Assembly (NCBI GenBank): GCA_001567255.1
Contig: LNBW01000078.1
Location: forward strand, 1-50,118
From: Bacteroidetes bacterium OLB9
GTDB lineage: Bacteria > Bacteroidota > Bacteroidia > Chitinophagales > Saprospiraceae
Reading direction: 5' to 3'
DNA: 50,118 nt
Shown: piece after piece, positions 43,417 through 50,118 of the stretch
How the letters are laid out: each line of letters starts with the position of its first letter
How positions within the stretch are numbered: the first letter of the stretch is position 1
Position numbers and translations under genes: made by a program
Notes under the pieces: generated by a model
Seen by the model: the letters and a program-made list of their open reading frames with translations, nothing else
Databases searched by the model: none
Told to the model about the DNA's origin: nothing

Positions 43417-44109
43417 TCAGTATGGTATGGTTGTGATACGTTGTTTACATCTGCCCTCTTCTATGATCCATAATACTACGTAAGTTCCTGCTCCATCACT
43501 GTTCGTTGCAGAAATATACATCATATGATTTTGCTCGTCAATGTGAACGGTTGTATTGCCTAAATTTGGTTCAAACAAATCATCAATAGGCAAATGAAGG
43601 GTATCATCATCCATGAACACAGTAAATTGACCGTATTGGTACTTTGGAATATTGCCATCGGTTCCCCAAATAGCTTTTCCATTTATTTTTTCCAATCCGC
43701 CTATCTCGTTTGTTGAAGTGTCGGCTTGATGATATTGTAAATGGTTATCCGCAGGGTCAAATCTCTTTTTGGTCGCCGTTATATGTAAGGATTCTTTTGT
43801 AAAAGTGACAATGGAGTCGGTAAGATTGCTATAAGGTATTTGGTCAAAAACATCTATAAATTGCACTCTAGAACCATGGATATAACCACTTTTAATTTGA
43901 TGGTTAAAATCATAATCTACAAGCAGCCATTTGCCTTCCGCTCCTAAACTATATACTATTTGATCATTGGCCAATGTGCTGATGATATTATTAGAAATGC
44001 TTGGAGATTTTCTGATGTTTACATAGCCGTCTTTGTCAGCTATCATTCCAAACTGCGCAAATGTCGTCTGAACCCAAATACATGAAAATAAGATTAAAAG
44101 CCCTCTCAA
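43417..44109 (-). CDS. Secreted bacterial SH3-domain protein
   Basis: 230 residues, signal peptide MRGLLILFSCIWVQTTFAQ. An SH3b domain covers about 20-85 (MIADKDGYVNIRKSPSISNN, VYSLGAEGKWLLVDY, KSGYIHGSRVQF), followed by an unrecognised beta-rich part (IWGTDGNIPKYQYGQFTVFM, MMYISATNSDGAGTYVVLWI). Probably periplasmic, where SH3b domains often bind peptidoglycan or protein partners. A -7 box lies at 44167-44160. Confidence 0.78.
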   Translation of the reverse strand: MRGLLILFSCIWVQTTFAQFGMIADKDGYVNIRKSPSISNNIISTLANDQIVYSLGAEGKWLLVDYDFNHQIKSGYIHGSRVQFIDVFDQIPYSNLTDSIVTFTKESLHITATKKRFDPADNHLQYHQADTSTNEIGGLEKINGKAIWGTDGNIPKYQYGQFTVFMDDDTLHLPIDDLFEPNLGNTTVHIDEQNHMMYISATNSDGAGTYVVLWIIEEGRCKQRITTIPY

Positions 44110-44159
44110 TGTTGCTGTGTTTTTAGCATGAATAGCCTGAATTTTATGTTTTTATTAGA

Positions 44160-44167
44160 CAAAAATA
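44160..44167 (-). promoter_or_regulatory. -7 box of the SH3-domain gene
   Basis: TATTTTTG on the minus strand, about 50 bp upstream of the ATG at 44109. Confidence 0.4.
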
Positions 44168-44263
44168 ATAAAATTCAAAATTTATAATCATGAAGTTGTA
44201 AAAAAAATCAATAAAATATTAATAATAAATATGGGTAGGATATAGCTCTCGGTTTCAACATAT

Positions 44264-44420
44264 TATGATTTCACCCTACGGGGTTTTTATTATGATGCCA
44301 CCCCTACGGGGTTTATTATGATGCCACCCCTACGGGGTTTATTACGATGTCACCACGATGTGACGTTTTTTATTTTCACTTGCACCATAGGTGCGGAATC
44401 ATAATACACCCGTAGGTGCG
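44264..44420. repeat. Array of short palindromic repeats
   Basis: Three tandem units of ~26-28 bp, each CCCCTACGGGG (first copy CCCTACGGGG) plus TTTATTATGATGCCA, are followed by diverged units with other palindromes (CACCATAGGTGCGG, CACCCGTAGGTGCG). Stems differ but spacing and the TTATGAT/ATCATAAT arms persist, and orientation flips half-way. It is not a CRISPR: repeats are palindromic, contiguous and without spacers. The same palindrome type occurs inside the restriction remnant at 26.1 kb. Confidence 0.8.
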
Positions 44421-44426
44421 ATATAT

Positions 44427-44912
44427 TTATTGTCCATTTCCCTCGATAATTTTTATTTCGTCATCCGTTAATTCGTATAGTTGATAAACCAATTGGTCTA
44501 TTTGGTTTTCTAAATCGGTGGTGTCTTCGTTTGCTTTCCTTGTAGACATAACAGTTTTAACCAATTCTTGAAATGCTTTGACATTGACCTTTTCTTGTGT
44601 GAGCATCTCGGCTTTATTGGTAGGTTTTTTCGCTTCGAGAATAACTCCAACCGTCGAGTTGGCATTTTGTCCGTTGTGGATAACAAGATCGTTTCGGCCC
44701 TTGGTATTTATAAAATGGTTTTGCTTGTAATAGGTATCTTTGAGAAAATCAGAAATCAAGTTTTTATGAAATTCCTCGCTTTCTGTGTCATTTATCCTAT
44801 CAAGCAGCGTGATGAGATGACTTTTGAAACGCTCAATGTCAGTTCTATTTGGTTTTACTTTTAAAAAGGCTTTGTTGAGCGCCTTTCGTGGTTTCAATAC
44901 TTTTAAAATCAT
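44427..44912 (-). pseudogene. Internally deleted type IIG (Eco57I-like) restriction-modification gene
   Basis: 161 residues in one frame. The first ~110 (LKVLKPRKALNKAFLKVKPN, RFKSHLITLLDRINDTESEE, FINTKGRNDLVIHNGQ, STVGVILEAKKPTNKAEML) are the conserved N-terminal nuclease region of large type IIG enzymes, with the PD-(D/E)XK residues D and ExK in place. Straight after KAFQELV the sequence becomes the far C-terminus of the same family (TTDLENQIDQLVYQLYELTDDEIKIIEG). Some 800-1000 residues, including the methylase and target domain, are missing. The frame is kept, so a short nuclease-domain protein could still be made. Confidence 0.8.
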
Positions 44913-44956
44913 CTACAAATTATATTTTCTATTTCAGTCGGTCAAGATAAGCTTTA

Positions 44957-45166
44957 ATGTCGAAATGCAGTCCATGCTTGGGCAAAAATAATGACTTTTT
45001 GTCCCAGCTATATGACTCTCGTAGGAAAGATGGTAAGATTTTTTTTAGCGCACAAGAGCTATCGGCTTACAGCATGAAGCATTATCTTGCGCAAGATGGT
45101 CGATTTGAAGCTGTTCAGCTGGCATTTTGGTTATATAGCTTGATGAACACACTCCCCACCGTCTAG
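44957..45166 (+). CDS. Possible small ORF, unknown
   Basis: 69 codons in the gap between the type IIG remnant and the OmpA-family gene (MSKCSPCLGKNNDF, then KIFFSAQELSAYSMKHYLAQ and AVQLAFWLYSLMNTL). It overlaps no better ORF, but no family, promoter or start signal is recognised; it may be a fragment of a lost gene. Confidence 0.3.
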   Translation: MSKCSPCLGKNNDFLSQLYDSRRKDGKIFFSAQELSAYSMKHYLAQDGRFEAVQLAFWLYSLMNTLPTV

Positions 45167-45170
45167 GTTG

Positions 45171-46277
45171 CTATTGTTTTACAAATTCAACTCTTCGATT
45201 ATTTGCTCTACCTTCTGCGGTCTTATTGCTTTCTACGGGTTGTGTTTCACCTTTGCCGTCAATCAATAGCCTCGAGGCATCCAGATGAAAATTCTTTATT
45301 AAAAATGCTTTTACAGATTCAGCCCTTTTTAGGGATAGCGCTAGATTAGCAGCATCGTTACCATCACTATCGGTATGGCCGACAATCATCACTGCGCCTT
45401 TTGTTGATTGTATCACATTAGCGGCTTGCTGTAAAGCGGGCCAAGACTCCGGTTTAATAACGGCGGAGTTGTAATTGAAATAAATAGCAGTGGTAACAAA
45501 CTTATTATTGTCGTCAAATTTTGCAGCAGTGGGTTCGAATTTAGAGATCTTAAGATTGGTCAAATATAGTCCATCTCCCCACATATTTGTTGCTAAAATC
45601 AAGGTGTAATTCGTTTTGACCGGCAAGGCATTGGAGATGTCTAGGAATTTTTTCTCACCCACATAAACTTTGATGTGCGCACCATCTCTGGAAATTGAAA
45701 TTCGATGAACCTTTCCGACTTTCCATCCATTTTTTATATCTCTTCTATCTAACACCCTTTCACCATCAAAATTTTCTTTAGTAGCCTGGCAATAAAGTAG
45801 TTCTTTGGACGGATGGATATCTAGTTGAATTTGTGGATTTTCATCAAAGGCAGTGCTGTATTCATCTTTAATTACTTTGTTCCCTACTATAGAGAGAATT
45901 AATCCACTTTCCATCTCACTCATTTTTTCGACATCTACCCACATATCAAACTCTATGGTAAATTTTTCCGGCAATTCCTTAACTTTAATCGGGTAGAAAA
46001 TACCTCTTCTCGGCACTTTAAACCACTGACCGTTTTCATTGGGGATATTCTTGATTTGGGGAGGCTCGACATCCTCAGCCTGGTCAAATTCTATTATCTT
46101 CCAATTGCCAAGACCGGCAGTGAAGTCATCATAAAATATGGTTTTAGTTCCTGCGATAAAATCAAAATTACTGTATGCTTTGTTTTCTGCGCTATTGATG
46201 TCATCTTCTTGAGCATAAGTTGACTGGCTGCCTAAAATAAAACACACCGAGAGTACAATCATTTTTATCACTTTCAT
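45171..46277 (-). CDS. OmpA-family outer-membrane protein
   Basis: 368 residues from ATG 46277 (MKVIKMIVLSVCFILGSQST, cleavage after YAQ); the frame opens at 46328. Residues ~30-240 form a beta-sandwich resembling a LamG/concanavalin-type domain (FYDDFTAGLGNWKIIEFDQ, FTIEFDMWVDVEKMSEMESG, VHRISISRDGAHIKVYVGEK). The C-terminal OmpA domain binds peptidoglycan: IYFNYNSAVIKPESWPALQQ, IVGHTDSDGND, NLALSLKRAESVKAFLI, GKGETQPVESNKTAEGRANN followed by RRVEF. It tethers the outer membrane to the wall; the lectin-like part may bind polysaccharide (inference). Confidence 0.88.
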   Translation of the reverse strand: MKVIKMIVLSVCFILGSQSTYAQEDDINSAENKAYSNFDFIAGTKTIFYDDFTAGLGNWKIIEFDQAEDVEPPQIKNIPNENGQWFKVPRRGIFYPIKVKELPEKFTIEFDMWVDVEKMSEMESGLILSIVGNKVIKDEYSTAFDENPQIQLDIHPSKELLYCQATKENFDGERVLDRRDIKNGWKVGKVHRISISRDGAHIKVYVGEKKFLDISNALPVKTNYTLILATNMWGDGLYLTNLKISKFEPTAAKFDDNNKFVTTAIYFNYNSAVIKPESWPALQQAANVIQSTKGAVMIVGHTDSDGNDAANLALSLKRAESVKAFLIKNFHLDASRLLIDGKGETQPVESNKTAEGRANNRRVEFVKQ

Positions 46278-46328
46278 TTTTGATCTATTTTTAGTTGTTA
46301 AGAGGTTTAGTTTGTTTTTTTGAATCAT

Positions 46329-46733
46329 TGAAAAGATAAAACTTGCTCTAAGGCAAAAAAGTTGTGACCATAATTGTATTTTTGAGTGCTAAGCACAATT
46401 TCTATTTTGTTCTTTTTTTTTAAAAATGAAGAGAATCTTCTAAAATATAAATAAAACTAAAGCCACGTATTGGGTGCCATACAAAGAGATGGCTAATGAA
46501 TTAAAAAATATTGTAATATATTATATGTATAATTAACTTATCTACAATAAAATGTCATGGGATATTGACTATAAAATCCACAGTTGGTGCTGCTCAAACG
46601 AAAAGGTATAATAATATTGGTCATTCACCTAGCAGCAACCAATGCTTGCCTGTTTTTATAATTTTGAGTATGTACGCACAAGGTAAACAGGTTGCTTGTA
46701 GTGATCAGTCAACAGCCACAGTCACAATTATTG
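46329..46733. other. Gene-free stretch with a possible signal-peptide scrap
   Basis: About 400 bp. A 31-codon plus-strand frame from TTG 46646 (LPVFIILSMYAQGKQVACSD) looks like the start of a secreted protein but ends at once; no other ORF was seen. Confidence 0.35.
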
Positions 46734-48683
46734 CTACCTGATGATGCTCAATTTTTGATTGAATACAGAACCATCGGATAATGTAATTCTTACAAAATAA
46801 TTTCCTACCTCAAGCACTGACAAATCCAACATACAATTAGTTGCAGATTCAACCGATTTGTTCATCAACATATTACCAGAAATAGTCATTACGTTGACTG
46901 TTGAAATGGGCAATGCCGAATGGAGGTAGAGCCCCCCAGATGAAGGGTTTGGATACATCCTGACGCTTAAATTTTTACTAAAATCAATCGTCGATGTAAT
47001 AATGCTGAGATTTTGGGTGGCCGTGTCATGACCACAGGTGTTGGAAGCAATAAGCTGAACGATGTATTCCCCTGACGATTCATACTTGTGTGATGGGCTG
47101 GGTTCATTTGAGATACTGCCATCACCGAAGTTCCAGTAAAAATCTTCAATATTTGCCCCTTCGGCTTCAAAATCAAATGTAAGAGCGTCCAGCTGGGATA
47201 TCACAATGCCATTCAGTACTGGTGAATCTTTAAACCACACGGTTATCGAATCAATGCTACTTTGGCCATAGATATTGGTTACCACAACTGAATAAGTACC
47301 TGAAGTATCTACTACAATCTTGTCAGCAACATCGCCTGTGTTCCACAATATCTGATTTCCAGAAGCATCTGATCCGGCTTCCAACACGAAATTTTCATGC
47401 TGACTTCTGCAAAGTATGGTATCAGCGCCAAGGTTTACTACTGGAGCCTCCGGCAAAAGCTCGCTTGTATTGGAATAATACACCGCACTTCCTTCATATC
47501 TGTAATTTTCGCCGGTAATAATAAGATCGGGATCTCCATCGTTATCGAAATCCTGCAAAATCAGACCTCCCCATATTTCACCTTCCAGATTGGTTTGCTG
47601 CACTTCAGAAAAGACATTGAGCCCATTGTTCAGATAGAGATGAATGACAGATTGATAATTCAAATCAGAACCTGTCATGATTAAATCCATGTGACCATCT
47701 TTGTTTACATCGGCAAATTGTGTCGAACTGATCCATACGTTGTTGAATGGGGACAAATTTGATTGAGAAAAACTGCCGGTACCGTCATTGATGTATAAGG
47801 CTGATAATCTTCCGCTATATTTGGTAGAGCCTGTCAGAAACAAATCAGCAAAGCCATCACCGTTTACATCAGCAACAGATACTGACCCCTGGTAAACGCC
47901 TTTCAGATCAGTCTGTGGTTTCACGACCAAACCTCCATTACCATCATTAATCAATACAAATGCTGCAGGGTTATACATGTTGTCTAGTCCTGTAATGACC
48001 AGATCCAGGTGCCCGTCATTGTTAAGGTCTGCCAGCACTGCCTGCGACCTGCCCAGTTGAGGTAAGGAGGTAGAATTATCAAGACTAAAATTTCCCAACC
48101 CGTCATTTTTGTACATATTTGTAATAAATTCATATGTCTTGCTAATGCCTCCGATAATCAAATCCAAATCCCCGTCTCCGTCAATATCTCCGAATATTGC
48201 AAAACCTGAAATAATCCCAGGCAGGTCAATATTCATCTCTGCAAAACTCTGGCCACCATTATTTTTGTACAGGTAAGTACGAGGTTCTCCTTTATTTAAG
48301 TTCCACCCAAACAGCAAAAGTTCCGGAAAGCCGTCTCCGTCTGAATCACCAAAAGCGCCTCCTCCGTAGATTACGCCTTCTATAGGTGCATTGACAATAT
48401 TCATTTCGGTAAATCCGGCAGCTCCTTCATTCATATATATCGATGATGAAGCAGCGCCCTGAATATTCTGACCACAAAGGAGCACATCAGGTAATCCGTC
48501 ATTATTGACATCACCCACGGCGACTGCACTATTTTTTAATTTTTTAAATTCTTTGCCGCCAACATGGACAGGACTAAAAAAATTATACTGGCTATACAAT
48601 CCATCATATTTTAACCAAAAAATCATGAAAAGAACAATACTTGCTAGCTTAGTCCATTTTCTAAAGATAAATATTCTATTCAT
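46734..48683 (-). CDS. Secreted FG-GAP/VCBS-repeat protein with PKD domain and T9SS tail
   Basis: 649 residues. Signal peptide (LASIVLFMIFWLKYDGLYSQ). Seven or so FG-GAP/VCBS repeats at ~45-400 carry calcium-type loops (GDVNNDGLPDVLLCG, GDSDGDGFPELLLFG, GDIDGDGDLDLIIGG, ADLNNDGHLDLVITG, ADVNGDGFADLFLTG, QDFDNDGDPDLIITG), predicting a beta-propeller. An Ig-like segment, a PKD domain (YWNFGDGSISNEPSPSHKYE) and the T9SS sorting domain follow (VRMYPNPSSGGLYLHSALPI, NYFVRITLSDG). It is a surface or released binding protein of unknown ligand. The start lies 33 bp after the helical secreted protein's stop, so the two form an operon. Confidence 0.9.
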   Translation of the reverse strand: MNRIFIFRKWTKLASIVLFMIFWLKYDGLYSQYNFFSPVHVGGKEFKKLKNSAVAVGDVNNDGLPDVLLCGQNIQGAASSSIYMNEGAAGFTEMNIVNAPIEGVIYGGGAFGDSDGDGFPELLLFGWNLNKGEPRTYLYKNNGGQSFAEMNIDLPGIISGFAIFGDIDGDGDLDLIIGGISKTYEFITNMYKNDGLGNFSLDNSTSLPQLGRSQAVLADLNNDGHLDLVITGLDNMYNPAAFVLINDGNGGLVVKPQTDLKGVYQGSVSVADVNGDGFADLFLTGSTKYSGRLSALYINDGTGSFSQSNLSPFNNVWISSTQFADVNKDGHMDLIMTGSDLNYQSVIHLYLNNGLNVFSEVQQTNLEGEIWGGLILQDFDNDGDPDLIITGENYRYEGSAVYYSNTSELLPEAPVVNLGADTILCRSQHENFVLEAGSDASGNQILWNTGDVADKIVVDTSGTYSVVVTNIYGQSSIDSITVWFKDSPVLNGIVISQLDALTFDFEAEGANIEDFYWNFGDGSISNEPSPSHKYESSGEYIVQLIASNTCGHDTATQNLSIITSTIDFSKNLSVRMYPNPSSGGLYLHSALPISTVNVMTISGNMLMNKSVESATNCMLDLSVLEVGNYFVRITLSDGSVFNQKLSIIR

Positions 48684-48715
48684 TTTACCGAATCTAATTT
48701 TTTAAAAAAAACAAT

Positions 48716-49858
48716 TTACTCACCATAGAAATATGCTGCGAATAATATTGGCTGATACAGATAAGGATATTTGTCCTTATTCTTTACAAATTCCTTCATT
48801 ACAGCTTTCACACCCGGATCATATTTTGATAGTTTCACCCACCCATCGCCCACGTTGCCAAAAGCACTCGATCCATTGTTAAAATCAATATCAGTACCAT
48901 CTATGTTTCTGACAAAATTATTTGATACGGGATCATAAATTACCTTCTTGGCGGTGTTGCACATTCGATGGATGTCATCTATCGTCCAATCTGGTTCTCC
49001 TATTTCATATGCTGCTATGATATAATTGATGATTGAGTTGGCATGTGCCACATCTTGCAAATCGACGGTATCAGGTGTAATACCCTGCACCCATATACCA
49101 GACAGGTCATCCCAGCTGCTGTTCCATATATAAGCATCTGGATGCTTCGGGTTAGGTTTTAGATTCCTTTTCAAGAGTGTATTGTATATATCCAGTACTT
49201 CGTTGTATTGAGTGATGAGTTCTTGATTCGAACTCAATTTTTTCAGATACAATGCCACGATTGCCCAATTGGCACCCATGTAGTTTCTCTTTCTGATATA
49301 GTGCGCATATTTATAGTACGATCGCTCGCCCCATTTTTTCCATTCATGAATTTCAACAAAATTCAATACGCGATCCCACCAGACTTTATTTTCTGGAAGC
49401 TTGTCTTTCCACCCATTTTCCTGCAGCATATACAGAAACTGTACAATATATCCAAGAGGCGAACTTTCATAAAGTGGTTTTTCGATGCCATCTGCAAATT
49501 CTATCCAGCCTAGATAATCGTCAGGTTTGCCGTTGTTGCCGTACATCCCACTACTGAGGCGTGCCGAATTAATAATGTTGTTTATGATATATATCTGGTA
49601 GTTGACCAGGGTAGAATCCCATGTTTTTGCAATGAGCATATTATTGGCATTGAGTAATACCTTAGAGGTCAGGAGTTCTGTGGTTTCTCTTTGAAATGTA
49701 GTATAGTCAAGCAGCGTGAGGTGGCTATTGACCCAGTTTTCACTGATGGCATATTCTCCAAGAAGGTATCCTCTGATGCCTTGCTGGGCATTTGTACTGT
49801 CTTGATGGCACAATGCAAAAAGTGCTGTTAAAAAAAGTATGACTTTATTTTTCTTCAT
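48716..49858 (-). CDS. Secreted helical protein of unknown function (possible alpha/alpha-toroid)
   Basis: 380 residues with signal peptide MKKNKVILFLTALFALCHQD and cleavage near STNAQ. The mature part is helical and rich in W and Y (DDYLGWIEFADGIEKPLYES, WWDRVLNFVEIHEWKKWGER, YMGANWAIVALYLKKLSSNQ, WNSSWDDLSGIWVQG, AHANSIINYIIAAYEIG). This spacing resembles alpha/alpha-toroid enzymes acting on polysaccharides, but no catalytic signature was identified. The ATG sits 2 bp from the end of an IS3-type element, which has displaced the native promoter and leader. The FG-GAP/PKD gene follows in the same direction. Confidence 0.72.
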   Translation of the reverse strand: MKKNKVILFLTALFALCHQDSTNAQQGIRGYLLGEYAISENWVNSHLTLLDYTTFQRETTELLTSKVLLNANNMLIAKTWDSTLVNYQIYIINNIINSARLSSGMYGNNGKPDDYLGWIEFADGIEKPLYESSPLGYIVQFLYMLQENGWKDKLPENKVWWDRVLNFVEIHEWKKWGERSYYKYAHYIRKRNYMGANWAIVALYLKKLSSNQELITQYNEVLDIYNTLLKRNLKPNPKHPDAYIWNSSWDDLSGIWVQGITPDTVDLQDVAHANSIINYIIAAYEIGEPDWTIDDIHRMCNTAKKVIYDPVSNNFVRNIDGTDIDFNNGSSAFGNVGDGWVKLSKYDPGVKAVMKEFVKNKDKYPYLYQPILFAAYFYGE

Positions 49859-49860
49859 AT

Positions 49861-50118
49861 TGTCCCGTCCTAAAATAGCGATACACTAAAAAAGTATCAA
49901 TATGCAAAATAAAGAAAACGAGTATGTTAAACGCACTCAAAAAGATTACACATTAGCATTTAAACTTCAAGTCGTATCAGAAATTGAACGAGGAGAACTC
50001 AGCTGTAGAGGAGCAACTAATAAGTATGGAATTCAAGGTAGAGCAACAATAACCAATTGGTTGAGAAAATATGGTAAATTTGACTGGTTAAATCAAACAC
50101 CTAGTAATATGCCTAAAA
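49861..50118 (+). mobile_element. IS3-type insertion sequence, left end (continues past right edge)
   Basis: Begins TGTCCCGTCCTAAAATAGCG, a TG-starting end of the kind seen in IS3-family elements, followed by the orfA-like gene. The insertion point is 2 bp before the ATG of the divergent gene at 49858. The right end and target duplication lie outside the window. Confidence 0.75.
49902..50118 (+). CDS. IS3-family transposase OrfA, N-terminal part
   Basis: ATG at 49902 opens 72 codons to the edge (MQNKENEYVKRTQKDYTLAF, KLQVVSEIERGELSCRGATN, KYGIQGRATITNWLRKYGKF). The helix-turn-helix with RGATNKYGI and the W-L-R-K-Y-G of the recognition helix are typical of IS3 OrfA, which binds the element ends and is fused to the DDE OrfB by frameshifting. 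OrfB is beyond the window. Confidence 0.85.
   Translation, partial: MQNKENEYVKRTQKDYTLAFKLQVVSEIERGELSCRGATNKYGIQGRATITNWLRKYGKFDWLNQTPSNMPK

Noticed and set aside
44264..44420. CRISPR array
   Set aside because: Units are contiguous palindromes without unique spacers, and no cas genes other than a distant Cas4-like nuclease are present.
46646..46741. Short secreted peptide (LPVFIILSMYAQGKQ...)
   Set aside because: Only a TTG start, 31 codons, and it runs into the end of the opposite-strand gene; kept only as a possible scrap of a lost gene.

Overview
The window is low-GC DNA from a member of the Bacteroidota, most like an environmental Saprospiria/Chitinophagia-type bacterium. Four things support this: secreted proteins ending in type IX secretion (T9SS) sorting domains, a TonB receptor with an N-terminal CarboxypepD_reg-like domain, a TlpA-type lipoprotein, and many promoters with the Bacteroidota -7 box TAnnTTTG in place of a sigma-70 box. 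No rRNA or tRNA gene was seen.

Layout. 1-5.2 kb: the 5' part of a very large secreted multidomain protein, a small secreted protein and a SAM methyltransferase, all on the minus strand. 5.2-9 kb: copy A of a dispersed ~180 bp repeat (called R1 here), an MscS channel gene, a GNAT acetyltransferase and a secreted PHB-depolymerase-like esterase with a T9SS tail. 9.1-10.3 kb: an IS256-type insertion sequence with a zinc-ribbon transposase. 10.3-19 kb: mostly minus-strand metabolic genes (ferredoxin + peptidase U32, tryptophanase, TlpA-like lipoprotein, leucyl aminopeptidase, esterase). 19.5-20.8 kb: DUF177, ribosomal protein L32 and RidA. 21-25.3 kb: AraC regulator, dihaem cytochrome c, O-methyltransferase, DUF523. 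25.3-28.2 kb: wreckage of a type ISP restriction-modification gene, with a complete YhcG/DUF1016 PD-(D/E)XK nuclease gene sitting inside it between 8-bp direct repeats. 28.6-31.8 kb: a TonB receptor divergent from a DtxR-type metalloregulator, with a palindromic operator between them. 32-35.6 kb: SPFH protein, a Cas4-like Fe-S nuclease and a zinc-ribbon membrane protein. 35.8-39 kb: a LytTR response regulator and a TPR histidine kinase. 39.7-41.4 kb: a BspA-type surface protein with a T9SS tail. 42-44.1 kb: TMEM175-like channel, lipoprotein, DoxX-like protein and SH3 protein. 44.2-45 kb: an array of short palindromes and an internally deleted type IIG restriction gene. 45.2-49.9 kb: OmpA-family protein, FG-GAP/PKD/T9SS protein and a secreted helical protein whose start codon lies 2 bp from an IS3-type element that runs off the right edge.

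Three themes cut across the window. First, at least eight genes have a single-base frameshift in a homopolymer run that, once corrected, restores a sensible protein; this suggests either unpolished sequence or widespread recent decay. Second, two unrelated restriction-modification genes keep their N- and C-termini but have lost the middle. Third, the R1 repeat occurs in four near-full copies and one fragment, always outside intact genes and once exactly at the broken end of a truncated gene. The most unusual arrangement is the YhcG nuclease gene inserted as an ORF-sized cassette in the type ISP gene: removing it between its direct repeats rejoins the host reading frame.
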